From assembly GCA_949156565.1 (NCBI GenBank), contig CASCZI010000006.1, forward strand, positions 1 through 64,000: DNA of 64,000 nucleotides. The letters are read 5' to 3'. The DNA comes from an uncultured Alphaproteobacteria bacterium (GTDB lineage: Bacteria > Pseudomonadota > Alphaproteobacteria > Rs-D84). The notes below the pieces were generated by a model, which saw only the letters and a list, made by a program, of their open reading frames with translations, did not search any database and had not been told where the DNA came from. A program made the position numbers and the translations under genes. Positions 43,141 to 51,474 of this stretch are shown here, piece by piece (positions within the stretch are counted from its first letter, which is position 1; every line of letters starts with the position of its first letter).

Positions 43141-43622
43141 CTGCGCCGAGATCAGTGTTCAGAGCTCAGATAAAAGACCATCTCCCCGGCTACGCCGTTA
43201 CTCCCTCGAGGGAGGAGAAGTTGTCTTTGTGCCACGCTGAGTTTAAGTTCCCCCGCCAGAACCCACCCATGGAAATTTAACAATTTCCGCGGGGCCCGGG
43301 GTCGGGGTGACCGCCCATAAGTTTTCAGAGTGCAGTGTTCAGAGTTCGGGTAAAGACCACCTCCCCCCTTCGGGCTACTCCCTCTAGGGAGGAGAACTTG
43401 TCTTCGTGCCACGCCGTTGCAAAGTTCCCCTCCGATGGAGGGGTGGACGCGCAATCGGGCCCCGCAAAAATTGAAAGTTTTTGTGGGTGATACGGACGGG
43501 GTGGTCTTTTTTTTTAGATCCCATACGGGGGGGGACGGTGAACCCGTCCCCCCCCCCCAATTTTTCCCTTGTAAAAAATCTCTGTATCCGGTATAATTCC
43601 TGTGGTTAAACGTTATTTGACT
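43141..43622 (+). repeat. R1 dispersed repeat, copy C2 (internally duplicated)
   Basis: The copy contains two versions of the opening module (GATCAGTGTTCAGAG near 43150 and CAGTGTTCAGAG near 43332). Both are followed by a CTCCCT / AGGGAG hairpin and a GTGCCACGC block. It also has the hairpin GGAAATT-taac-AATTTCC near 43275, the CCGCAAAAA / TTTTTGTGG hairpin near 43465 and a G8 / C10 hairpin (43527-43557). It ends at a promoter and an ATGCC start. It separates a secreted-protein gene from the glycosyltransferase operon. The ORFs over it vary between copies and are not considered genes. Confidence 0.82.
43569..43597 (+). promoter_or_regulatory. Promoter at the end of R1 copy C2, reading into the glycosyltransferase operon
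   Basis: TTGTAA (43569-43574) and TATAAT (43592-43597) with a 17-base spacer are shared with the reverse-strand copy at 61649-61677 and nearly with 526-554. The ten-C run ends at 43557, 34 bases before the -10. The transcript would begin near 43604. Confidence 0.75.
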
Positions 43623-43666
43623 ATGCCTAATCCAAAGGGTGGTTTGGATTAGGCATATTTTTTGAT
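43622..43666 (+). terminator. Intrinsic terminator or attenuator in the leader
   Basis: ATGCCTAATCCAAA and its exact complement TTTGGATTAGGCAT enclose a six-base loop and are followed by ATTTTTTGATTTT. The hairpin begins about 20 bases after the likely transcript start and contains a ten-codon frame (MPNPKGGLD, stop). The left arm is repeated at the glycosyltransferase start (43709), so an alternative pairing with that sequence is possible. Confidence 0.7.
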
Positions 43667-43708
43667 TTTAAAATCCCTGATTTCTGCATTTGTTTACACC
43701 TTCTTACT

Positions 43709-44677
43709 ATGCCTAATCCAAACCACGGTTTAAAGGCATCGGGGGTGGTATCCCCCATGGGGCAAAATAACATCAAGATATCGGTTATTATACCGGTGTA
43801 CAATGTCGCGCAATATATTGCCCAGACATTAGATTGTATTTATGCCCAAACGATCGATCGCCAGGCATTAGAGATTATATGTGTTTTGGATGCATGCACC
43901 GACAACAGTGCCGATATTATTCGTCGGTGGGGGCGGGATAATAACGATATAACCATGCATATCATTATGAACAAAAAGAACAGGGGGCCGGCCATTTCCC
44001 GGAATCAAGGATTGCGCCATGCCCGGGGTGAATTTATTCACTTTATGGATTCAGATGATGTGATCAATACCGATTTTTACAAATCCATGTTTACGGCGGC
44101 AACCGGCGCATCGGCAGATTTGGCGGTATGTTGTTTTTATAATGAACGTCATCCCCACAGTAGTGTTATTTATCATTCAAATGTTGTTTATTCCAATCCC
44201 CAGGACAAGGTAGATCAAACATGGGTTGATACACATGGGTATATGGTGCGTTATCTTATTCGGCGTCAATTTTGGGATGCAAACAAGTTTAAGTTTCCAG
44301 AAAATATAAGATTTTGCGAGGATTGGTTACTGGCCAATGAAATGGTTTATGCGGCGCGACGTCTGGTGACGGTGGCGGATGCCCGGTACATATATAAATT
44401 CCGTAAAAATTCATTAATGATGCAATCCAAAACAAATACTGATTATCAGGTGATGGGGGCATCGGCGGGTCGTGCGGTGGATAAATTTTTGGTGGGCCAT
44501 CACTTGTTCCCGCATTTTATTGATGTACATACCACGGATTGGCGGTTGTTTGGGATGCGTTTGTTCAAGATTGAACGTGATTTGAATCACGTGTGTGTTC
44601 GATTATTCGGGCGGATAAAAATAATACGTCAATCCCAGCGGGTTAAATACAAACGTCGAGAGGTTTCCCATGATTAA
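43709..44677 (+). CDS. Family 2 glycosyltransferase
   Basis: The 322-residue GT-A enzyme begins its fold at KISVIIPVYNVAQYIAQTLD (about residue 23). It has LDACTDNSADII, the NRGPAISRNQGLRHARGEFIHFMDSDD motif with the metal-binding DSDD, and a late FCEDWLLANEM with the ED catalytic pair. It probably adds a sugar to a surface polysaccharide or LPS. The first 16 residues are encoded by the R1-derived ATGCCTAATCC block; a second Met at 43757 would give the usual length. The next gene overlaps by eight bases. Confidence 0.88.
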   Translation: MPNPNHGLKASGVVSPMGQNNIKISVIIPVYNVAQYIAQTLDCIYAQTIDRQALEIICVLDACTDNSADIIRRWGRDNNDITMHIIMNKKNRGPAISRNQGLRHARGEFIHFMDSDDVINTDFYKSMFTAATGASADLAVCCFYNERHPHSSVIYHSNVVYSNPQDKVDQTWVDTHGYMVRYLIRRQFWDANKFKFPENIRFCEDWLLANEMVYAARRLVTVADARYIYKFRKNSLMMQSKTNTDYQVMGASAGRAVDKFLVGHHLFPHFIDVHTTDWRLFGMRLFKIERDLNHVCVRLFGRIKIIRQSQRVKYKRREVSHD

Positions 44678-45635
44678 ACCAACAAATTTTCTTAATGTTG
44701 CGCGTCCATCGCGCATTCGCAAAACAATGGGGCATGTGGTATCATCGCTTGTCCCAAATCGGTGTTGGCGCAATCGTGTTCGTGCCATTTTTCAATTTGG
44801 CATATGGCGCACGTTGGCGACATTTTGGCGTGAGGGTCGGGAAACATTTCCCTATTATTTTTCGATTGCCGCGATTATTCGGGATGAAGGACGATATCTG
44901 CGTGAATGGATTGAATATCATCAGATGGTGGGCGCAGAAAAATTTTACATTTATGACAATCAATCAACCGATAACACGCGTCAGATTTTAAAGCCCTATA
45001 TCGATGCCGGAATCGTTGAATATCATTATGTGGTGGGTGATGGGATTCAACATGCGGTGAATTTATTTGCCGCGCGTCGTGCGGCGCACGAAACCAAATG
45101 GTTGGCGGTGATTGATCTGGATGAATTTATAATGCCCATGCGCGATGCCACAGTGCCGCAATTTTTGCGTCAAATGAACCCCCGCATCGCCCAGATTTTT
45201 ATCCGATGGTGTTTATATGGGTCGTCGGGACATGTGGCGCGGCCCCGTGGATTGGTAACCCAGAATTACAAATATCGTAAACACGATAACAGCGACCAAG
45301 CCAACAAGATGATTGTCAATCCCCGCATGGTTGTTTCATGCCCCAGTGCACACACATTTTCCGTTATCGGACGCAGTGTGGATGAAACCGGGCGGTCTGT
45401 TACACCATCGCCGGTCATCCCGGGTATCCCCCAAGATATTATTCGCATTAATCATTATCGGTGTAAATCATGGGCCGATTCCCAGGAAAAGCATATCAAA
45501 GGGGACGCCACATTTGGACGGGATTATGTCCGATATACCCGGGCAGATTTTGATCGGTATGACACCAACGATGTTCGTGATGATTCAATGGATAAATATG
45601 CGGATCAATTACGGCGTCGGTGCGGTATCGATTAA
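44670..45635 (+). CDS. GT92/Glyco_tranf_2_4-like glycosyltransferase
   Basis: The 321-residue protein has the core IAAIIRDEGRYLREWIEYHQMVGAEKFYIYDNQSTDN, the acceptor-side VIDLDEFIMP (DxD-type motif), and the late RINHYRCKSWADS block, as in glycosyltransferase family 92 and related proteins. It overlaps the family 2 gene by eight bases and has GAGAGG before its start, so both act together, probably in one glycan pathway. The acceptor and the sugar are unknown. Confidence 0.82.
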   Translation: MIKPTNFLNVARPSRIRKTMGHVVSSLVPNRCWRNRVRAIFQFGIWRTLATFWREGRETFPYYFSIAAIIRDEGRYLREWIEYHQMVGAEKFYIYDNQSTDNTRQILKPYIDAGIVEYHYVVGDGIQHAVNLFAARRAAHETKWLAVIDLDEFIMPMRDATVPQFLRQMNPRIAQIFIRWCLYGSSGHVARPRGLVTQNYKYRKHDNSDQANKMIVNPRMVVSCPSAHTFSVIGRSVDETGRSVTPSPVIPGIPQDIIRINHYRCKSWADSQEKHIKGDATFGRDYVRYTRADFDRYDTNDVRDDSMDKYADQLRRRCGID

Positions 45636-45692
45636 TGGACACGTCGGCATTTGCCGGTTGCATTTTTATCCCCAACGCGTCATGATAAGGGT

Positions 45693-46238
45693 ATGATTTT
45701 AACGCGTGACTTTTATATGGGCCCGCCCATTGATGTGGCCAGAAATTTGTTGGGATGTTTTTTATGCTGTCAAACAGACGATGGGCATATCATTCGTGCC
45801 CGCATCGCAGAGGTTGAATTGTATCATGCCTGTGAACGCGGGTGTCATGCATTTGGTAATAAATGTACATCGCGCAATGATGCCATGTTCATGGGCGGGG
45901 GGCATGCCTATGTCTATTTATGTTACGGATTACACAATATGTTTAATGTTGTTATTGGTGATACGGGCATGGCCGCGGCGGTTCTGGTCCGGGCGGTGGA
46001 ATACGACGGATGCGACGGGCCGGGCAAATTAACCCGACGGTTAAATATTACACGGGATTTAAATAAATGGGATTTAACCCAGGCCCAGAAATTATGGATT
46101 GAATCCGCCACAGATACCCCAAAAATTGCCGTGGGGACACGCATTGGAATTGATTACGCCGGTGATGATGCCCAATTACCGTGGCGGTTTGCCATTGAAG
46201 ATAGTTGTTATCTTAGTCGGCCAATGAATAAATCCTGA
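45693..46238 (+). CDS. 3-methyladenine-DNA glycosylase (AAG/MPG family)
   Basis: The 181-residue enzyme excises alkylated bases. It has the family start LTRDFYMGPPIDVARNLLGC, the catalytic block IAEVELYHACERGCHAF, the MFMGGGHAYVYLCYGLHNMFNVV tyrosine region and GPGKLTRRLNI. The ATG at 45693 follows AAGGGT. The end overlaps the convergent YrdC gene by 26 bases. Confidence 0.92.
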   Translation: MILTRDFYMGPPIDVARNLLGCFLCCQTDDGHIIRARIAEVELYHACERGCHAFGNKCTSRNDAMFMGGGHAYVYLCYGLHNMFNVVIGDTGMAAAVLVRAVEYDGCDGPGKLTRRLNITRDLNKWDLTQAQKLWIESATDTPKIAVGTRIGIDYAGDDAQLPWRFAIEDSCYLSRPMNKS

Positions 46239-46803
46239 TGGCCCCGTCGCGGACAACATCCCATGATCCGTCATTATGGGTGACGACAACCGTACTGGGG
46301 CATCCACCCATGGGGGCGGTGGCATTGTCAATCACCAAGACATCGGGAAAGGTTTTTTGAATATCGGCGGCGCATGTTAACGTCGGGCAGTCCGAGAGGT
46401 TGGCCGACGTCGTCGCCAAGCAGTGTCCATCCACCACCCGGCACAAATCGCAAAAAGGCCCATATTCCGGCACACGCACGCCGCCCATCCAATCATTATC
46501 GTTCGATCCCCCATCACGCCCGATGGTCAATGCCCCGGGCCAATATCGCGCCGCCATGTCAAATGCTATTTTGGGGAAATCGGTCATATGTGGACGTATG
46601 TGGTCAATACTATCCGACATGATAATCAGCCGTTTGTTCCGGGGCCGGTGTTTTATTTCATATAATGCATTTGCCCCCACATCATTGGGTAATGCGCCCA
46701 ATCCCCATACCGTGTCGGTGGGAAATGCGATCACGCCGCCACGTTTCAGATGTGTGTTTAATTTCTTTATAAAATCTTTGTCGTGTATATGGGTTAGCAT
46801 CAT
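46213..46803 (-). CDS. tsaC: YrdC/Sua5-family threonylcarbamoyl-AMP synthase
   Basis: The 196-residue YrdC-domain protein makes threonylcarbamoyl-AMP for the t6A37 modification of tRNA. Landmarks are GGVIAFPTDTVWGLGALP, a basic KHRPRNKRLIIM loop, WPGALTI, GVRVPEYGPFCDL and ATTSANLS. It is a short form without the Sua5 C-terminal domain. Its start overlaps the preceding stop by one base (TAATG), so it is coupled to the PagL-like gene. Confidence 0.9.
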   Translation of the reverse strand: MMLTHIHDKDFIKKLNTHLKRGGVIAFPTDTVWGLGALPNDVGANALYEIKHRPRNKRLIIMSDSIDHIRPHMTDFPKIAFDMAARYWPGALTIGRDGGSNDNDWMGGVRVPEYGPFCDLCRVVDGHCLATTSANLSDCPTLTCAADIQKTFPDVLVIDNATAPMGGCPSTVVVTHNDGSWDVVRDGAIRIYSLAD

Positions 46804-47360
46804 TAAAAACTATAATTCATCCCAAGACCGATATAGTTGAATCCATGATTGATTTCTGTGAAATCACCGTTTGAAAAGTGCAGGGTAAATAATTCCGCGG
46901 CCCAGCAATCATTGATCCGTGCCCCAATAAATACTTTTTCACCAAAGACCAATCGACTTGATACATATCGGTCATGGGAATCACGCATATAGGGACCAAT
47001 CCCACCGCCGACATATAATCCATGCCAATGAAAAACAACAACGTCCCATGAAACCCCCACACCGAAAAAAGATAATCCATGATTGGATTCGTACGCCGTA
47101 TTTTGAACCACGTTGACATTCATTCGCGCGGGTAAACGCATGATTTCCATCGGTTGGCTGTATTGGGCCATGACCAGTGTCATGGGCGAAATATCCCATC
47201 GAACGGCATCAATTAATTTGATCAAGCTGCCGCCGCCAGTACCCTGGGCCGCATAAAGAGAAATGGCGTTTTGTGCGCCATCGCCAAACATGGGGTTATG
47301 GATCGCACATGCCGGTGCCGTCCACAAAAATAAACACAAATATCCGAATAATTTTTTCAT
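46803..47360 (-). CDS. PagL-like lipid A deacylase (outer-membrane barrel)
   Basis: The 185-residue protein has a signal peptide (MKKLFGYLCLFLWTAPACA-I). Alternating strands follow, and the C-terminal segment LHFSNGDFTEINHGFNYIGLGMNYSF matches the PagL catalytic region with His and Ser in HxS and the NxGxN turn. PagL removes the 3-O acyl chain of lipid A. The third catalytic residue, Glu, may be the E in FTEIN. The start at 47360 is six bases after a TATAAT, so it is probably leaderless. It is coupled to the YrdC gene. Confidence 0.72.
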   Translation of the reverse strand: MKKLFGYLCLFLWTAPACAIHNPMFGDGAQNAISLYAAQGTGGGSLIKLIDAVRWDISPMTLVMAQYSQPMEIMRLPARMNVNVVQNTAYESNHGLSFFGVGVSWDVVVFHWHGLYVGGGIGPYMRDSHDRYVSSRLVFGEKVFIGARINDCWAAELFTLHFSNGDFTEINHGFNYIGLGMNYSF

Positions 47361-47366
47361 GACCGC

Positions 47367-47395
47367 ATTATACACGATATGACGTATAGATTCAA
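47367..47395 (-). promoter_or_regulatory. Leaderless-type promoter of the PagL-like gene
   Basis: On the minus strand TTGAAT (47390-47395) and TATAAT (47367-47372) are 17 bases apart. The ATG begins six bases after the -10, and no ribosome site is present. Confidence 0.7.
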
Positions 47396-47405
47396 TAATT
47401 ATGGA

Positions 47406-47435
47406 TTGACGCTGTGGGGTTTAAGATCCTATGAT
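47406..47435 (+). promoter_or_regulatory. Promoter of the small secreted protein at 47473
   Basis: TTGACG (47406-47411) and TATGAT (47430-47435) are 18 bases apart, followed by AAAGGAAA before the ATG at 47473. It overlaps the divergent PagL-like promoter region closely. Confidence 0.6.
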
Positions 47436-47472
47436 ATACCCAAAGATAATTTTTTTAAAAAAAGGAAATATA

Positions 47473-47922
47473 ATGCGTAAAATTTTTATGATCGGGGTGA
47501 TTATAATGTGCGCTGGGGCATCGGCCCATGCCGGGATTTTTGATGCGCTGGGGCTGGGGCAGAAAAAAGAACCCACCACATTGGCCGATGCATGCGATAC
47601 CGCCGAAATTAAAAAAATCTGTCCAGAAATTATTCTGGGGGATATGACAATGGCGCAATGTTTAATGAAAAATATCAAAGAATTATCGGCACAATGTGCA
47701 ACATATGTTAAAAAGACCGCCGGTGAAACATTAAATCATTTCGCGGTGGGGCAAATAAATGCCGGCGATGATGTCAAAATTGCCGCCGCCAAACAAAAGC
47801 AAGCCGCCGCCCAGCATGCGGATGATGCCCGCACCGCCGCCAAAGGATTGGGGGACCATATGCGTGTCATGAAACAGTCGGCAAAAAAATTAGCAGAAAC
47901 GATTCAGCCAATCGCGCAATAA
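47473..47922 (+). CDS. Small secreted hypothetical protein
   Basis: The 149-residue protein has a signal peptide (MRKIFMIGVIIMCAGASAHA-G). The mature part is helical with four Cys in its first half (DACDTAEIKKICPEI, QCLMKNIKELSAQC), and an Ala/Lys-rich coiled end (AAAKQKQAAAQHADDARTAAK). The function is unknown. The AGGAAATATA ribosome site sets the start. It lies just upstream of the large secreted protein at 48073, which has similar Cys spacing, so both may belong to one envelope structure. Confidence 0.65.
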   Translation: MRKIFMIGVIIMCAGASAHAGIFDALGLGQKKEPTTLADACDTAEIKKICPEIILGDMTMAQCLMKNIKELSAQCATYVKKTAGETLNHFAVGQINAGDDVKIAAAKQKQAAAQHADDARTAAKGLGDHMRVMKQSAKKLAETIQPIAQ

Positions 47923-47959
47923 TGAATGCGTCCCGATGAGATGGGTGCGGGTTTTCTTG

Positions 47960-47988
47960 TTTACAGGATGCGGTGAAAATGCTATAAT
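47960..47988 (+). promoter_or_regulatory. Promoter of the large secreted protein
   Basis: TTTACA (47960-47965) and TATAAT (47983-47988) are 17 bases apart, leaving a leader of about 78 bases. The leader contains TTTGCCATAAATGGCAAA-like complementary blocks near 48022-48038. Confidence 0.7.
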
Positions 47989-48072
47989 ATAAACTAAATA
48001 CGGGTCTATAAAATCGATTAATTTGCCATAAATGGCAGAAAACCGGGCTATTTGGCCAAAAGGGGAGTATTT

Positions 48073-50247
48073 ATGAAAAGCCGTAATTTTATTGATTTTT
48101 GCAAGAATGCGGTGGGCACGGTCTTTTTACTGGCCGCGGCATTTTTTGTTTGTTCGACATTGGTTTCGATGCGGGCGGTTCTGGCGGACCCGATCGCCCC
48201 GATCCAAGATACATCGATTTATGCCCCCCAGGCAACGCGTGCGGGAAATACGTCACGTGTATCGCGTGCCAATCCGCGTGGTACCACGTCAACCGTGTCA
48301 CGTGGTACAACATCGCGTGCAACCACATCACGGGGGACCACCGCCCGCACGGCCACCGCGACCGGCGTTGTGGGCGCGACAACCGCCACCACACCATCAC
48401 GTGCCGCCGCCACGCGTTCGGGCGCCACAGGTACGCGTACAACCGTGTCGCGTGGAACAAATTCTGTGGCGACCCCAACAACATCAACCCGCGGCGTGAC
48501 GGCCCGCAGTACCACCCCCAGCAATAGCCGCAGTGCCACCACCGCGCGCACCGTGCGCGCCCGCAGTGGGACAAATGGTGCCACCACCGCCCGTGTTTCA
48601 TTACAAGGGGCGGCCATCCGGGGCAGCAAGACAACATCAGGCAGTACATTGCTCTATTCAAACAGTAAATTGTTTACAGGGAATTATTCCAACATTAAGG
48701 ATCCAACAACAGGGATGATTTCTGCCGAAGCGTACAGCAACTGTATGGAATCATATTACACATGTATGGATGAAATTTGCACGGCGCGTAATCCGGCCCA
48801 GGGTCGGTGTGCATGCGCGGCGCGGACAAAATCTTTTGCCACGGCCGAAGCGGCCCTGGAAACCGCCAACGAAGAACTGATCAAGGTGTCGGGCGAATTG
48901 GCGTTGTTGATTGCAACCAAGGGCAAAGATGTCACGAGTGCGTTCACCTTGACCGATGCGGAAAAAATCATGAATTGTGCATCATATCAAGAAATAAAAT
49001 TGTCTGGGGACAAGACTGAAATGGAAAAATGGTGCAAAAACCATCTTGAATATAAGCTAAACGGGGACAAGATAGACAGCTCTACTTGTTCGCTGACCAA
49101 TGCCCCATCGTATTGTGCCGATGGTACTTTTGGTAATGGGTTTAGTTTGGACAACCTAAATGGCAGTGGCAGTGATATTTTGGCCCAGTTGAGATCCATG
49201 GCCGATGCCAAAGATGCGGCGGCAAAAATGAAAATTGCGGATGGGCAAAATCTGATCGATAGTGTAAATAATATGTTGGGCGCGGTCAGTGGCCTTGGGG
49301 TGACGGATACATTGGTGTCTGATGATACGAATTCGCTGGATAGTCTGGCCAATACATGGGGATATGAATTATTCCAGTATGCACACAATAATGTATGTGG
49401 ACGTGTGTTGGATTCATGCTTTAATGGTATTTATGAAGCGTGTGGTAAACCACCCGCCGGATTCCATTGCGCCGATGGGTCAACGTCAAATTGTGCCTAT
49501 AATTTTAACAGTCGGATCAGTATCAGCAAAGATGGATCCGATGTTGAAATTGCCGACAAAGACAATACGAACAACGTTGGTACCGCGGCATGTTTTGGTT
49601 ATTCAGGGACAACAAAGGATCCGTACTATGATCTGCGTGGACCGGTGGCCGATGCGCGTCGGGGGATTATGCAAAAATACCTGTTGGATGTGAACGCATC
49701 ATGTGACACATATGGGGACCAATTGCGCGCGACCGCCCAAAATGTTGCCTATCAAAAGGTGGCGGCACAACAGGCATTACAACAAAAGCGTTTGGAATTT
49801 GCCCAAGAAGAAGAGGAAAAAATCTTGGCCGATGCCAATGCGGCACGATCCAACTTTAATCAATGTCTAAGTGATTTGCTCGATTGTTATGAAGACAAAA
49901 AAGGCAACAAGGATTGGTCAGCGGCACGTATAAAGACATATTGTGCCCAGGTTGCCAATGTCCCCACATGTTATCAGACAATGATTTGTGAAGTGAATAA
50001 CAATATAAAGGCGGTTATTGACGTCCAAGACACCACGCGTTGCAATAATTCATCCGATCCGGAAAAAAATACGTGTCGAAATGTCGTGACCCTAAATGAT
50101 ATCTTGTATGGCGCGTCCCAGACAGAGGCCGCCGATGGGGCATGCCCACCGGATAGCAATGGTGAAGATTGCGATTCACAAAAGTTGCGCGAAAGATGTC
50201 TAAGCAAAAGTTTTGTGGATGAGATTCGTTCATGGAAAGGTGAATAA
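48073..50247 (+). CDS. Large secreted protein with a Thr/Ser/Arg-rich region
   Basis: The 724-residue protein has a long signal or anchor segment (VFLLAAAFFVCSTLVSMRAVLA). About 135 residues of low-complexity sequence follow (about 45-180), made of Thr, Ser, Arg, Gly and Ala with repeated RGTT and TARS units. The C-terminal part has Cys pairs (CMESYYTCMDEICTAR, CNNSSD, CPPDSNGEDC) and a coiled coil with QQKRLEFAQEEEEKILADA. The function is unknown; the region may be glycosylated or intrinsically disordered at the surface. The start at 48073 has GGGGAG upstream. Confidence 0.7.
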   Translation: MKSRNFIDFCKNAVGTVFLLAAAFFVCSTLVSMRAVLADPIAPIQDTSIYAPQATRAGNTSRVSRANPRGTTSTVSRGTTSRATTSRGTTARTATATGVVGATTATTPSRAAATRSGATGTRTTVSRGTNSVATPTTSTRGVTARSTTPSNSRSATTARTVRARSGTNGATTARVSLQGAAIRGSKTTSGSTLLYSNSKLFTGNYSNIKDPTTGMISAEAYSNCMESYYTCMDEICTARNPAQGRCACAARTKSFATAEAALETANEELIKVSGELALLIATKGKDVTSAFTLTDAEKIMNCASYQEIKLSGDKTEMEKWCKNHLEYKLNGDKIDSSTCSLTNAPSYCADGTFGNGFSLDNLNGSGSDILAQLRSMADAKDAAAKMKIADGQNLIDSVNNMLGAVSGLGVTDTLVSDDTNSLDSLANTWGYELFQYAHNNVCGRVLDSCFNGIYEACGKPPAGFHCADGSTSNCAYNFNSRISISKDGSDVEIADKDNTNNVGTAACFGYSGTTKDPYYDLRGPVADARRGIMQKYLLDVNASCDTYGDQLRATAQNVAYQKVAAQQALQQKRLEFAQEEEEKILADANAARSNFNQCLSDLLDCYEDKKGNKDWSAARIKTYCAQVANVPTCYQTMICEVNNNIKAVIDVQDTTRCNNSSDPEKNTCRNVVTLNDILYGASQTEAADGACPPDSNGEDCDSQKLRERCLSKSFVDEIRSWKGE

Positions 50248-50257
50248 ATGCTTTATG

Positions 50258-50283
50258 ATACCGTCCCGATGGGGCGGTATTTT
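50258..50283 (+). terminator. Terminator after the large secreted protein
   Basis: ATACCG / CGGTAT arms with additional CCC-GGG pairing are followed by TTTTTTATA. Confidence 0.85.
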
Positions 50284-50326
50284 TTATACCGGTATTGGAG
50301 TTTGGTGAAAATTTTCGACAAAACCC

Positions 50327-50355
50327 TTGACTTTTTGATTAAAAAAGGGCATATT
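50327..50355 (+). promoter_or_regulatory. Likely promoter of rplU-rpmA
   Basis: TTGACT (50327-50332) is 17 bases from CATATT (50350-50355). The -10 is weak, but no better candidate lies before rplU. Confidence 0.45.
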
Positions 50356-50428
50356 TGCATAAACTTTTCGACAAATGGATAAAATACCCTGTCAAAAGCA
50401 CAGATAACAACGAACAAAGAGAAAGAAT

Positions 50429-50728
50429 ATGAGCAATTATGCAATCTTTCAAACCGGCGGCAAGCAATATCGTGTTGCGGTTGGCGACGTGGTTAAGGTT
50501 GAAAAACTGGACACCACGGGTACGGTTGAATTTGACCAGGTTTTAATGGTTGGTGACAAGGTGGGAACACCCACGATTGCGGGGGCCAAAGTGATTGCCG
50601 ATGTGTTGGAACAAAAACGCGGGGCCAAGGTTTTGGTGTTTAAGAAAAAACGGCGTCAAAATTATCGTCGTACGCGCGGTCACCGTCAATATATCACCGT
50701 CTTGAAAATCAAAGAAATCAAAGGTTAA
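50429..50728 (+). CDS. rplU: 50S ribosomal protein L21
   Basis: The 99-residue protein begins [27 protein letters not shown] and ends with [22 protein letters not shown], both typical of L21, which binds 23S rRNA. It is followed after 40 bases by rpmA, the usual pair. AGAAAGAAT precedes the ATG. Confidence 0.97.
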   Translation: MSNYAIFQTGGKQYRVAVGDVVKVEKLDTTGTVEFDQVLMVGDKVGTPTIAGAKVIADVLEQKRGAKVLVFKKKRRQNYRRTRGHRQYITVLKIKEIKG

Positions 50729-50768
50729 TTTCTGGTTTAAAGTAATCAGAATTTAAAAGGAGTTCATT

Positions 50769-51038
50769 ATGGCACATAAGAAAGCGGGTTCCGCAACCAC
50801 GAACGGACGCGACACACCGGGGCGTCGTCTGGGTGTGAAGAAAAGCGGGGGCAGTCGTGTCCGCGCCGGAAATATCATTATTCGTCAACGCGGCACAGCC
50901 GTGCATCCGGGTAAAAACGTTGGTATGGGCAAAGATCACACGCTGTTTGCGAAAATTGCCGGTATCGTGACGTTTAAAAAAGGATTGGGTGACAGAAAAA
51001 CTGTTTCTGTTGTTCCCGACGAAACGGACGCAAAATAA
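50769..51038 (+). CDS. rpmA: 50S ribosomal protein L27
   Basis: The 89-residue protein has the L27 start [25 protein letters not shown] and [19 protein letters not shown]. Its N-terminal tail reaches the peptidyl-transferase centre. AAAGGAG precedes it. It ends at a long hairpin terminator. Confidence 0.97.
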   Translation: MAHKKAGSATTNGRDTPGRRLGVKKSGGSRVRAGNIIIRQRGTAVHPGKNVGMGKDHTLFAKIAGIVTFKKGLGDRKTVSVVPDETDAK

Positions 51039-51106
51039 TCAATCTCGCCGTTGGGTTTCTGTGCAACAATGGTTTGCGTGGGTGAACCCCGGCGGGATTT
51101 TTTTAT
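51039..51106 (+). terminator. Long-stem terminator after rpmA
   Basis: AATCTCGCCG...GGGTT (from about 51038) pairs with AACCCCGGCGGGATT (51084-51098), and TTTTTTT follows. The stem is about 15 pairs with a loop of about 30 bases. Confidence 0.7.
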
Positions 51107-51130
51107 CTTCATTTTTCATATTTTTTTGCC

Positions 51131-51366
51131 GGGATCAGTGTTCAAGTGGCAGAGTTTATCTGTATCTGCTTGTCTTTGCCGGGATCAGTGTTCAGAGTCC
51201 AGATAAAAGAGATTAAATTCGGGTCTAAGTTCCCCCGTCAGAACCCAGCCACGCGAACGCTTGTTCGCGCACGGGGGCGGCATCGGGGTGGCCGCCGGCG
51301 TCGTCGTGGCGCAGCGTTGGCGAAGACGGTCGGGCGGAAAATCGTTGACGGGGTTTTTACAAAAAT
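51131..51366 (+). repeat. R1 dispersed repeat, diverged copy C4
   Basis: The opening module GATCAGTGTTCA occurs twice (51136 and 51183); then GTTCCCCCGTCAGAACCCA matches the other copies. Where those have GGAAATT-taac-AATTTCC, this copy has GCGAAC-gctt-GTTCGC: both arms are changed but still pair. The downstream part is strongly diverged and ends near GGGGTTTTTAC. No promoter or ATGCC start is visible here. It sits between rpmA and dnaQ, both on their own terminators. Confidence 0.65.
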
Positions 51367-51423
51367 ATGACGTTCAGTTTGCCTCTCTGATTCCGGGATA
51401 TAGAAAATTGTTTCATACATAAA

Positions 51424-51455
51424 AACACCCGCGGGATTGACATTGCGGGTGTTTA
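51424..51455 (-). terminator. Terminator of dnaQ
   Basis: AAACACCCGC / GCGGGTGTTT with a 12-base loop is followed on the minus strand by TTTTATG, 20 bases after the stop. Confidence 0.8.
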
Positions 51456-51474
51456 GTTTGGTGGGAACCATAAT

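Noticed and set aside
43152-43454. 100-codon minus-strand ORF in R1 copy C2, similar to one near the window start
   Set aside because: Similarity comes from the nucleotide repeat; frame and stop positions differ between copies, and the product is low complexity.
48089-48661. Long ORFs in other frames over the Thr/Arg-rich region of the secreted protein
   Set aside because: They arise from the low-complexity ACC/CGT/GCC codons, lack starts with ribosome sites, and overlap a well-supported gene.
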